Under the pieces are notes generated by a model, which did not search any database, was not told where the DNA came from, and was given only the letters and a program-made list of their open reading frames with translations. Position numbers and translations under genes: made by a program. A stretch of DNA of 64,000 bases from Amoebophrya sp. A120 (Eukaryota; Sar; Dinophyceae; Syndiniales; Amoebophryaceae), in assembly GCA_905178155.1 (NCBI GenBank), contig CAJINV010000004.1, forward strand, positions 9,355,360 through 9,419,359, given 5' to 3'. How positions within the stretch are numbered: the stretch's first letter is position 1; the number at the start of each line of letters is the position of its first letter. Below are positions 1 to 12,200 of the stretch, piece by piece.

Positions 1-140
1 TAAATTTGAATTATTCATGAAGTTGAACTATTCAATTTGAACTATTCGCGAAATTGAACTATTCAATTTGAACTATTCACGAAATTGAACTATTCAATTT
101 GAACTATTCACGAAATTGAACTATTCGTGAGTCTTGCGAT
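1..140. repeat. 31-bp tandem repeat
   Basis: About four imperfect copies of a 31-bp AT-rich unit. The unit itself contains the 9-mer GAACTATTC twice, separated by AATTT and by GCGAAATT or ACGAAATT. The array runs to the window edge, so its full length is unknown. It ends just before a partial introner, so it probably lies in an intron or upstream of the giant gene that follows. Confidence 0.85.
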
Positions 141-293
141 AAAATTGTAGATATGACTATCAATTTATGCATTACAAATTTTTTTCTTAAGGTAAATCCG
201 CATGACAAATTTTATTTCTCATGCTGGGCTAATTTGTAACGCAATTTATACTAGAACTAGTGTAGTTCTAGTACGATACTTTTGCAGCTCATA
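141..293 (+). mobile_element. Introner B1, left end degraded
   Basis: The right two-thirds match the B-family introners at 6838-6987 and 59003-59152: ATGCATTACAAATT near 168, then TTTATACTAG, then a right terminus GTACGATACTTTTGCAGCTCATA ending at 293 (shown only to locate it). The tract between CTAG and GTACG carries an extra duplicated ACTAG/CTAGT segment. No left terminal repeat matching TATCCTGTGCAAAAG is visible; the tandem repeat sits there instead. The expected right target repeat would be TAGTA at 294-298. The neighbouring coding exon therefore begins at about 294, and upstream exons may lie outside the window. Confidence 0.6.
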
Positions 294-3200
294 TAGTAGC
301 GGGGAAAACAACTCCGGTACAACGGGTAAGAATAAACTTCTTCAGCCGAAAAGTGCCGCTCAAATTTACCCAGATTCGCAAACCGATGAGATCGAAGAAT
401 CGTATCCGAAGCGCGCAGACCCGTCGGCTTTGGAGCCCGGGTCGGTAGGGTCGTCGGAGCAAGGAACGATGGCTGCGGAAGAACGGGAAGAAAAGAAGCG
501 GATGATAAACGAGGCCATGCAGTCGAAATTTGGTCGTGATTTCTACGACAGCGCAAAGTCGATGCAAACCACGAAGAAAGCGAAAGAGACCACGCACGAC
601 GATGTCAGGCCCTCCAGGGGAGAAGACGTGGACGAGGACATCAACATGACTATAGCACCTGGACTGGGAGGACCTCCCGCACCTCCGCTCTCGGCGGCAC
701 AGCAGGCGGAAGTGGAGAAAAGTCAGTACGCAAGTGCCACGAGCTTCGCGTCTGCGGAACAAGAGGACGCACTACAGCTAGCGGGGTCCTCCAAGTACGA
801 AGATGCGCTGGAGAACGACAACGCAGATCCCAGAACGAAGACACTAAAGTCAAAGAAGAAGAAAAAGGTCTGGGTTCCCTACGAGGACGCAAAGAGCGTC
901 GAGTCGTTCCGCGTGCGTAGGAACGAGGACATGGAGGGTGTCAGAACAAAACCGGCCATGACCAAGCAGGTCAGCAAGGAGAAAAAAACGCCACTCGAAG
1001 TCTCGCATCCTGAGCGACAGAAGTACGTACAGGCGCAGGAAGAGGAGAGGGAAAAGAGACGAGCCCGTCCGGTTTCGGAGAAGGAAAAACCGAAGAAAGG
1101 CAAAGAAAAGAAAAAAGACGCTGCACAAGAACTTGGTTCGTGGGATAAACAGTACGCAGACGCGCAGAGCAAGGTCTACGCGGAGGTGGCCCAAATGAGT
1201 CGGAAGCACGTAGAAGCGAAGGGGAGAGAACTGCGGGAAGAGAAGTCCGTGCCTGCTGTTGCGAAAAGTGGCATCAAAGCTGTCACTGACACTGCACAAA
1301 GCCAAAAATACGCGGATGCGCAGAGCAACAAGTACGACGAGCTGCAGAGTGTTCAACAGGAAGAGGACGCTCAGAGACGCACGAGACAAAGCAGCACCGG
1401 CGACTTGTATCAAGACGGAAAGGAAATAAAAAGCCGCGAAAATCGGAGGACGGAGTATGTAGATGCGCGAGAAAACGCGTCGGAGGAAGACGAGCAGAAC
1501 GTAGAAGATGCGGGGTCCTCTCCATCTGTTTCTGCGTCATCTCCCAGCAGTCCAGGGCCTGATCGACGCCAACGGAAGAGTAGTCACGAGGCAGCAAGGA
1601 AGCGCAAAAGCCGAGAGCCACCACGGAAAAGTAGTAAGGAGCCAGCACACCCCCGGAGAAAAAGCCGGGAACCACCAGTACTGCTACCACCAGAAATTGC
1701 TCCTGCTGGAGAACAGCACTCGTCTTCCAGTTCTTCTGAGGAAGAGGAAAACGAGGATGAACAAAACTTCTCCCCCTCCCAGGACCAGGAGCTGCACCAA
1801 ATTACGCAACAGGAGTTGCAGCTGGCGAAGCAGAATGAGGAATTGAAGAAGCAGTTAGCTCAAACACAGAAGGAGATGCAGGAAGATCTCGATCACCTGC
1901 AGAAAGCCCTCGCCGCGGAAGACAAAATCACGGAAAAAGAGCATCAAATGGAACTGGATGACGTGAAGGAATTGTCACAAAAAGCGTTGAAAACGGCGCA
2001 GCAGGCACAGAGGGAGTATGATAAAAGCATTGAAGTAGATGGTGCTGATCCAACATCGAAAATGAAGCAGGTTTTAAAACTCGGGAAAAACATTCTCATC
2101 GAGCACGCAGACGGCGCGGAAGTGACGCAGCTCGAAGACCAGTTTTACTTCCAGCAGCCAATCGGTTTTCAACATTTTCCGTTCGGTACGATGCAAGAAC
2201 TAGTACCTGGTGTTGGTGTTTCGTCGAAAAACAAAATGCTCTACAAGAACAGAGGAAGGCCGAGAGCACGAACAAGACCACCTGGTGGGAACTATCCTAA
2301 GCAGCAGCAGCGAAACATGCAGCAAGTAGATCTTCCGCCGATGATAAATTTCTCCTCCGCGTCTCACTCCCCTACTAGTCAGCGGCAGTTTATTTTCGGC
2401 GCTCCTGATAGTCGGCCAATGTCTTCCTCTGCTTCACCGGCGTCTTACAGCACAAGGGGCAGAGGACGGGGTAGAAATGCAGCTGGACAGCAGCAGCAGC
2501 AGGTCCTGCCACACGAGCAACATCCGATCCGGCACCACGCGACGCACTGGCACCACGGCCTTCGGGAAGACAACCGGTTACCCCACGAGCAAGAATACGA
2601 CGACGAGAAGCCAGCTTGGATACCGCCCGGCCCAGGCAAGAATCATGCTGTTTCAACATCTCCAAGGTCCTCGCCGGGTGCTGCTAGTAGCCCGAAGATG
2701 ATGAAAACGCGGAAAGGAAAACCGCCAGTAAAATCACCTCGTGGTGGTCCTGCCTTTCAAGACTCCGGTGTTGTGACACCGCGGAACGTCGGAAATCTGA
2801 TGTCGCCGTCCACCGGGTTTCTTCTCCCCGCGACGGTGGACATCTTCCACAACTTCGGTTCCCCGGGGAGATTCGTCTACAAGAACGGCAAGCCACATTT
2901 TTTGCAAACGAAAAAGCGGAGCTTCTCCGCTCCTGCGACTGGGAATGCGAAGAAGGTCGGCGAAGCGGGTCGCGGTCGTCCGAGGTCGCGGAGTGGTTCG
3001 CCGTCTCTACAACAACTTCCAGGACAAAACGAAGACCCACCGATGTTGAATCTGTCCGATTTCGAACAAGCGAAGGCTTTGCGGGGCCAACGGTTGCAAA
3101 CGCAAGGCAGCTTCCTGCCCTTTACACCCGGGAGTCGAAGTCCGCAGAAGTTGGGAACATCAACAACAGGACCACCACTTTTGACTCCTGGAGAGGTTGC

Positions 3201-6200
3201 GACCCCGATGCAGCACTCGCGTTCACGACAGCCGGTCTACTCCGGCGGTCGTGGTGTGCCCACTTTGTTCGATTTTTCGAGAAACTGGCATGGCAAGTTG
3301 GCGCAGCTGCACGTCCCCGGGATCGATTTCCACGCGGTGGCCCAAAATGCTCGAGGAGTGGTTGGACGAGATAAAAATCGACAAACTACAGCAACCCCGA
3401 GGTCCAGGTCCGCGTCGGTACAACTACCCGGCGTCTTGTCCAGTGTCGACAACCTTCGGGCGAAGAAAAAGCACAGACAGGACGCGTTTCGTGAACAACA
3501 AACTGAGCATCTGAACGCCTTGCGGGAGGTGCGGCTGCAGGCAAGGTAAGAATTCATGAGTACCTCGTCTTGATGAAAAATGTGCGTCTTCACTGGGATT
3601 GATTCGTGTCCTCGTTCGATTTTTAACTTTGAATTTCGTACCGGCGTCGGCAACAAAAATTGATTCAAACATTTTTCGACTCAAGTGAATTTTTCCATTC
3701 GCACGCAACAGGCGTCAAATAAAAACTACAGATCCGGCCACCTCTCGCAGGAGGGCGCCCGGTTTCTCACGCAGAAGCTGATGGCCAAGCACGACAAGGA
3801 AGTGATTCTGCTGCGCCGGGAGCTAGACGTGTTAGACACGAAGATAATCGAGCAGATGCAACCGAAAAAGCAGGTAGCTTTGTCCACCATGCTAGCGCAC
3901 GACGTGGATTTCTTACCGACCTCGGAGGAAAAATCTGCCCAGGTTCTGGCGGCGCTGCATCTCGGATTAGCGACCCAAGCGCAGGACTTTGATTGTGGTT
4001 TTGTGGACGTTCCGGAGAGTTTGGTGGTAGAGACAGCAGCTGCCGATATAATTGGTGCTGACGACGACAAAGACACTGGCGCAACAGGAACAGCCCAAAT
4101 CACCAACCGGAGAAACAATAAATCCACACTAGACGAGAAGCCCGTGATCATCGATTTAAGGAAACAGAGGGAGGAGCAGGAGAAGCTCGCGAAGATAAAA
4201 GAGGTCGAAAGGTTGGAGCAAGAACGGCTAGACAATTTGGAAAAAGAGAAAAAAATGCTGGAAGAGGAACAGGAATCCATCCGGAAGCAAGAAATGGAAA
4301 ACAAACGGTTGATGAACTTGATGCGCGACTTACCGGAGGAACATAAGGAACTCGTATTAGATTACTTGAATTCCAGGAAGAAACTGCAAAAGGCCCGAGA
4401 CGGGGTCGCGCACATCGTGCAGAATAAAGAAGCAAACCGGTTGTTTCAGGTTTTGTCTATGGTGAAAAAAGAGCAACGGAAATTAACCGAGGAATTCGAT
4501 CAAATCGCGCCGGTGGCGAATATGAACTGCAAATATGTCTGGGTCTGGAAGATTGCAACTTGTCATGCTAAATCTGAAGCATGCAAAAATCTGTGTTGCA
4601 TGAGTGCCAAGAGCTGTCCACTTTTGACCAAGTTGGGCCGGAGTTTCTCATGCAGAATAGGCATGGCAGAGACCTCGCAGAGTGTGTCATGCTAAGTCCC
4701 GCATTCCAGACCTCATGGGTCATGGAAAATCTGCATGACAAGTCTACACCCTTCCAGACCCAGACACTTTTGCACTTGATAGCGAAGGAAGTGGTGAGAC
4801 TGGCGTTAGCGCAGGACCGGTGGGAGGAGTTGCAGAATGACCCGGATACTGGTGAATTGATTGCAGATTTCGACAACCGGTTACAGCATAAAGCACAGGA
4901 GTTGGAGGAAGTGAAACAAATCTTAGACGAGCTTTACGAGCAGAACGAACTGGTCGAGAAGGAAACCTCCGTCGTGAAGCAGGAGCTCGCCGAGAAGGAA
5001 AAACAATTCGAGACGGAAACCGGAGCAGTGCAATTTGACCCGGTGACGCACCACTTGGAGATTCAGAAGTTGAAAGAGGCGCTAAAACCCTGGGCAAGTG
5101 AGATGCAGCGGTTGGAATCTGGCATTGCAGAAGCGAGCGGGGTCAAGGAAAGATTGGAGCTGGAGATGCTGTTGATAGTGAACCCAAACCCACCAACATC
5201 TCCGGGCGTGGCAGAAGATGATGGCGACGTAGGTGAACAAGAAGCCGACCCGATGCAAACCATCAATTACCAAATTGCCGAGGCGTTTCGAAACATGGTG
5301 GATGCGGGGAAACTCAGTCCTGAGGATTTGGAAAGCGCCCAGCGGAATGCGCAGTTTCTGTTGCAAGACAAGCAAGATCTGGAAAAGAGGATAGAAGTGG
5401 TTTCCGCGAAGAGGGAGGAACTAAGACAACAAATGCTGGAAATCGGTGTCACGGAGAAAACGTTTGCAAAGGGGATCGTAGCCTTGCAGTCCAGCGCAAA
5501 CGCGATGCGGCGGGCCCGGGAGGCGTTGGTGCAAAATGGGCTGCGGGCGGAGGACTATTTGCCGAAGAAAGAAGAGGCGGTCGAGAGTGGGGCGCATCAT
5601 CGTGATTCGGAAATGAAAGAGAAGGCACTGCGCGGTGAAACAGGCGTTGATGTCGATGCGGCGACAGGTGCGGGTGCGGAAGAGGCAGTCATCAAAGCAG
5701 GAGAACGTTCCTCAGGCGCAGCTGCAATCTCAAAAAGAGTTTCATCGAGAGCTGCCAGAAGGAGCATTTTCGTACCCAAGAACGCGGAACCGCTGCTGGT
5801 CCGTGGTACGTATCTCAAACCCGCGACCCGTGAGGACGCAAAACACAAAAATGCGGTCGCGGCACCCGGTACCGGTATTGCGGGCCGCGGTGATCCTGGC
5901 ACAGCAGAACAAATGACAACTTTCTACATCGAGCGCGAACCGCTTTTCGAAATCACAGGTCTTAGCGGACTGCACGGTCTTCTACCAAACAGCGGACCGC
6001 CCTGGAAGTACAAGGTGTGGGAGGTGGCGAAGGCCCCAGCCCGTGGTGAAACAGCGAAGTTCAAACCAGGAATTACTGTAGCTGGAGCTGCAAGAACCTC
6101 ACCGATTCGATCGCGATCTGTATCCCCCACAGCAGGTGCACCATCGTCCCCCGGTGCTGGCGGAGGAGCACGCGGGGGTACTAGATCCCCGCCAGGGAAA

Positions 6201-9200
6201 AATGTCATCGGCGCTAGCATTATGAAATGCAAAAGCATCGTACTAGTATAAATCGCATAACAAATTTCCTCAGCATGGGAAAGAAGATTTGTAATGCGGA
6301 TTTTACCTGAGAAAGAAATTTGTAATGCATGAATGCGATTAGTACGAGTACGATAGTTTTGCACAGGATAAGCATTTTCTACCCACCAAGAAGGAACAAG
6401 CAACATGAGATATCCTGAGTAAAAACGTACCCACACCAGAGTTGTAATGCAAATCTGCATGCTGAAAATGTTTCTCATGCGGAGCTCCATGAGAAGCATT
6501 TTCTAGTCGTGTTTTGCAATTTGTCATGCTCCAATCAGCATGGTCTGCTAGATCTGTGATGCTGCTGAGCTAGCTCAAACAGCACTACACTACGAATCCA
6601 AATTTGTCATGCAAAACGGCCAAAACTTGTGGATTTGTCTAGCCGATTCCCCATCTTGACTCTGGTGTGGGTACGTTTTTACTCAGGACATGAGAAGTTT
6701 GTGAGAAAGGATGAGCAATACCAACACGAAGAATCCGAACATTGGAGGGGACAGTTGCGCAATTCTCAAAATTCGAGCAAGCTTTTTTCTTCCGCGAAAA
6801 TGTTTTCCTCTTCCTCTCCGAAACCTTCCAGAGCGAATATCCTGTGCAAAAGTATCGTACTCGTAGTAATCGCAGTCATGCATTACAGATCTCCCTCTTA
6901 ATCTAAATCCGCATTACGAAATCCATTTTTCATGCTGATGGAATTTGTCATGCGATTTATACTAGTACGATGCTTTTGCATTGCATAGCGAAAACTGATA
7001 GCCAAGTCGAAGTGGTGCGGGGTTCGAGTTTGCGGCGCGATGAACAAGAAGAACGGCAAGGAGATGAAGGAGCCCGGCGATCTGCAACGGCTGCTGCAGC
7101 TGCTGCGAAGAAGCAGGTGAGTATCACCAGCAGTGAAAGACAAAGAAGGCTGATTAAAACCTCTGCTAACGAGGACATCACCGTCGACATTCCGCCACCG
7201 GAGGGCTGGGAGAAGATGCGAATGACAGTGTCTCCGCCAAGGGCTTTGCAAGTGAGCAGTGACACCAGCGAACGGGTGGAAATTGCCGGAGCAGCAGCTG
7301 CGCCGAAAAGCTCGTCGCAGCCAGTCGCTACACCCAAAGACTTCGGTCTAGAAGAGTCTTACCTTTCAGAAGACGGTTTCGGTTCGAATCTGACGCCGGA
7401 GGAAAAGAAAGAGAAACGGTTACTCGCCTCCGCCAAGCGTCACCTGCAGCGAAAGAAAACGCAGGACCCCGAGCGGTTCGGCGAGGTAGATATTCGGGAT
7501 GGCCCGAACGACAATTTTCCCGTGATCAAGCCCGCCCGGCCGCAGAGCGACAAGATCAAAGAGTTGCTTAGCAAGTTTGAAGCCAGCCCGGAAGGAGAGC
7601 AGTACGATATGAATGCCAGTCTTCGTGGCGACAGTCTTGGGAGCAGTCCTTCTGCAGTTCTAGCAGAGAAGCTACGCTCTTCTATGGGTGGTGGTGACAA
7701 AGACAAAGACAGCGCTGGCAGAGGGAAATCTCCTTCTTCGTTTCACAACTCAGTGCACAGGAAGTCCATTGAGGAGGTGATGGCGAAAACGGCGAAGCTG
7801 TCGCAGGACAGAGCGGCATCGCGGTCCTTATCACCCACACCGATTCTCGGACAGCATCACGCGTCTCAGGAAAAATGGCGAAGGTCAATCGACAGCGGCA
7901 AATGGAGGTCGCAGTCGTCGCAACAACAAAGTAGTTTTGGAGCACCAGGCTCTTTTGGGCAGTACAACTATCCTCGTAGTGTTGCGAGCGGTACAGGCTC
8001 AGAGGCGTACAAAAATAGTAGTCTCGATTTCCGCGGCAGCGGATCAGTACAAAGATCAAACAAAAGCAGCGGCAATTTCGAGGGCAGTAGGGCGGCGGAT
8101 TCCACAAGCAGTCTCGCAAAGCTTCCTGTCACGGATGCGGGGCACTACGTCAAGGAAGAGGCGGATAATTCAGCTGACGGCGTGCCGAAGTGGGTGCAAA
8201 AAGAGCGTGACGAGCACAGCGTCTTGCAGCGGAATCACGAGTCCATCGAGCGCTTGACGAGACAGAGCAGCAGAGAGCCCCGGGACAGTAGTACTACTAC
8301 GCCAGGGCTGCAAGGACAGAAACAGTCTCCAGCAGCGGAGGGTCCCGCTGTAGTTGCACAACCTTTGCCACCGGGGCCGGGGCGGTCGACCCCGCCACCC
8401 GTAAGCGGTCTCTCGGATCCGGAGAAGGAACAGTCTCAGTCGTTTGAACAAACAGGGTCGATCTCGATAGGTGGTGGTCCGCGTGCAGAAGGGTCAGCGA
8501 AGGCGTCGTCAGCTTCTTCCCCAGTCGTGCCCGAACAAAGTGGACACGACGATGTTCTTGATGAGGGAGAGAGCAGCGCGGTGTACCTAGAGCCGACGGA
8601 TTCCGATGTGCACCAGGAAGTTGAAACCGGTTCTGCAAAAACATCAGCTGGTGCTGCACCAGCAGGTGCTAGCACTGGCATTGCAAAATCCGCCCCAGAA
8701 GATGCGGCGCCAGCAGCACGGTCAGCCGATCTTGCTAAAACGGAAAGGGCAAAATCTCCGGAGGACGGCCACTACACATTAGATCAGACGGCGTCTTCAT
8801 CCTCCTCTTCGTCCGGCAGCGGGTCTAGCAGTAGTTCTTCGGGGAGCGATTCCGCGTCCAAATCTTCGTCGAATTTGAATAACAGGAAAGCTGGAGATCA
8901 TGAGAACAAACTGTACTATCCGAGCCCGGAGCACAGCTCCTCGGAGCCCACGGTGAGTAAAGTTTCGAGCCGTGTTGATGACACAGCACTTGGTGCACAT
9001 GGAGTCGACGTGAGGGCGGGAGAAAAAAATCCTGAAGCAGCCGCAATCGCCAGTTGTGAAGAAAGAAACGCCGCGCAGATAAAGCAGTCGAGGGACAAGA
9101 ACAATTTTTCGTTTTTCCCTGAAAACCCTCCGGAGGGAGGAGCAACTGATTCCCGACAGCAACGCAGTCCTGGTAAAAATGTTGCTGGTGAAAATGTTAG

Positions 9201-12200
9201 TAACCAGTCCTCTCGGTCACAGTCGTGGTTGAAGCGAGTCTTGAAGGGACCACCTGGAGGTACTAGTGTTAAAAGCCCCCGCGGCGGCCAGCTCCAGCAC
9301 GCACAGCAGGAGGGGGAGGCGATGGAGGTGGTTCCGCGACACCCGAATCCGATCCTGCAGCACCAGTACCACATTCCGCCGTACGCGATGCTCTTTCACG
9401 GCAAGATGCAAATGGCACGGCGTCAGGCGAAAAGGGAACAAGTCAAGTCACCCCTTTTGGTGGACACCACGAAGAATCTGGATGAAATGCATGAAAAAGC
9501 GACTGGAATGAAAATTCAAGAAACTTCTACCAGAGACGAGGACCAATCTCCCGGTTGGCGACAGCGGTTGGCAAATAAGTTCGATGGTAGGAAGCCGACT
9601 GAAGCAGACGCTGCTCGTCGCGCAGATCCAAATCACAAATACAGCATGACTGTTGCTAATCGGGAATTTGTTTTCGGAAAGGACGGGCACGGATTTAAGC
9701 CGAAGTCCCAAGACTCCGAGGGAGGTTCGGCAGGAGAAAGAAGAACACGGATCCCGCGGTCGCGCGTAGACCCGGAGGGGTTGAAGTCGCAGATAACCGA
9801 CGCAAGCAACAAAGCCAGCCGCTTGGAGGAAGAAGCAGAGGCAGACCCGATCGAGATCGAGCGCAGCGAGGAAGAAGCGGAAGGAGAAGACGAGGGTCAG
9901 AATGTGAAGTGGCAAAAAGACCGCAAGTCCGGGAAGTGGATACCCGCACTATCAAATGTAAAAATGTCTGGGTCTGGAAGATTGCAACTTGTCGCGCTGT
10001 TTTTGGATTCCACAAAAATTAGTATTGCATGACCAGCAAGTAGAGGGGTGCTCTGTGTGCTACACGGACAGGGCATTTCTCATGCGAAAGGTGCATTAGG
10101 AAGCCCTCTAAAAATATGCGATGCTAGGTCATGCATTAGAGGCATCATGGGTCATGAGAAATATGCATGACAAATCTTGCATTCTTCCAGACCCAGACAT
10201 TTTTGCATTTGATGCGCATTACCAGGTGACATCTTCCCGCAGGAAGACCTGGATTCCAACACGTTCGCAGACGGCTCGCAGCGCGAATTTCGAGGCTTCT
10301 CGCTGGGTTCCACCTCGCGGAACTCGAAGGAGGGAGTTGTTGTCACGTTGGCCAAGTCCGGCCCCGTGGGAAGTGTACATTTAGTGACGTCGGATACTAG
10401 TTTAGACCCAAGGAGGGACAGCCAGGGCGAAGTTGTAGCCGAAGGGACGACCGGAAAAAATGCTTCTTCGTCTCTCCGCGGTAGTGCGGCGGAACAAGCT
10501 GGACTTTTGCAGGACGTGATGCCTCAGAAAAACACCGCGATACGGTTCACGAACCAGTACAGCGAAAACGGTGACGATGGAATTGTAGACGAAGAAGACG
10601 AGGAAAACAATGAAAATTCCGCCCAAACTGCAATCGAGAATCAACTTGTTCCGGACACAAGCGCATTTGAAGATGAGAATCAAGACGACGATACCCCCGC
10701 AAACGCCCCGCGAGGGAGAACCAGCGCACTAGGAGACGAAGTAGTAAAACGCAGTTCCCGCTGGAAGGAAGCGAGCACAAAAAGACCCACAATTCCGGAC
10801 CCCGCGGCGGATGAGCTTCGTCGTGGCAGTGCCGCGGATAAAGATCGCCCTCCTGGTGCGCCAACGGGCGGTGACCGATTGAGCAACAGCAGGAAGTCTT
10901 CCGTTTCTGAGACGCGCAACTCAATGCGCCGGGAAGAGATCAAGCAGGGCATCCAGAACGTGCTCCGCGCCAGCTCGAAGGGGGGCGACGCGAAAGCGTT
11001 GTTTCGGGATTTGCGATCCAGCTACATCTACAAGGGCGGTAACGATGTCGAGGAAAAGGTGATGAATTCGGAATACGAGTTTCAGCCAGAAGACGAAGCG
11101 AGCCAACAGAGCGGAGGTGCATCAAGTAACGGTCTACTTGAGAACCGTACAACTATGCAACCCGCCAGTGGAAAAAGCAAAGTGAAGTCGAAAGGTCTGT
11201 CTCCTGAATCTTCTTCCGCGCAGGAGTTCGCTTCTCACCCGCCGGTCGTGATCCGTGCGACCCGAGCGTCTTCTCTTCGCGACAACTTCCTCTCCTCCGA
11301 ACTCGAAACCAGACCGGACAGCGTGAAAACTTCCCTTCACGAAGAACATTTCCACTGGTTCGTGGGGAATCAGGAACGGAAAAAACAAAAGTCGCCCTAC
11401 GCGTATCATTATGCATTGCAAAAGTATCGTACTAGTGGTAGTATGAATTGCGTCACAAATTCTACATCTACTCTCAAGTACAAAAGTGCATTACAATTTG
11501 TCATGCTACTTCGGGTAGAAAGTTGGGCTTGGGTTTGTAATGTATGACTGCAATCATTACGTACAAGTATGGTATTTTTGCAGTGCATCTCCACCCCCAG
11601 ACGAAGAAGATGCACCAGTACGACGAGTTTTACCGGCATTATTCACAGAAAAAAACCCATCCACATCCAATTTGTCATGCAAAACCCGTATCAAATCATG
11701 TGTTTGTCATGCAAAAAACGGATGTGGATGAGTTTTTTTCTGTGCATACTCATAGTGGCGGTCACATCCTCCACCAGGAAGCGGGGTATTATTACCACAA
11801 GAACGTGGGCGATTCTGGGGTGCTTTTTTCCCCTCGGCGCGGGAGGTCGCCACCGCTATCAAATGTAGAAATGTCTGGGTCTGGAAACTTGTGATGCTGG
11901 GTGGCGTCTCATGATGAGGCCACAAATGCTGGCTCAACATGACAAGTTTCTGAGCTTCTAGGTGTTGCCTATTCTGCATGGCAAACTGCGTTTCTGCATC
12001 ACAGAAAAATGGAGTTCTTGGGTAACGTGCATGACAGGTTTGAGAGTCATGCCAGACAAGCATGACAAACATGCATTCTTCCACCAGACCCAGACATTTT
12101 TGCATTTGATAACCGCCGAAAAGCGACAACTCGGTTCTGAGTAAGGACAACTGGTCTCGGGCGCACGAAACCTTCTACGACGGGGGAAAGGAGCATCAGA

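Noticed and set aside
1-140. CRISPR array
   Set aside because: The units are contiguous imperfect 31-bp tandem copies with no unique spacers, in a eukaryotic genome.
3712-3731. Acceptor AG at 3711 for the first GT-AG intron
   Set aside because: It gives a 166-bp intron and the wrong frame; AG at 3731 gives 186 bp and the correct frame.
4581-6251. Separate gene starting inside introner A1
   Set aside because: The apparent start is inside the mobile element; removing A1 joins this frame to the upstream exon.
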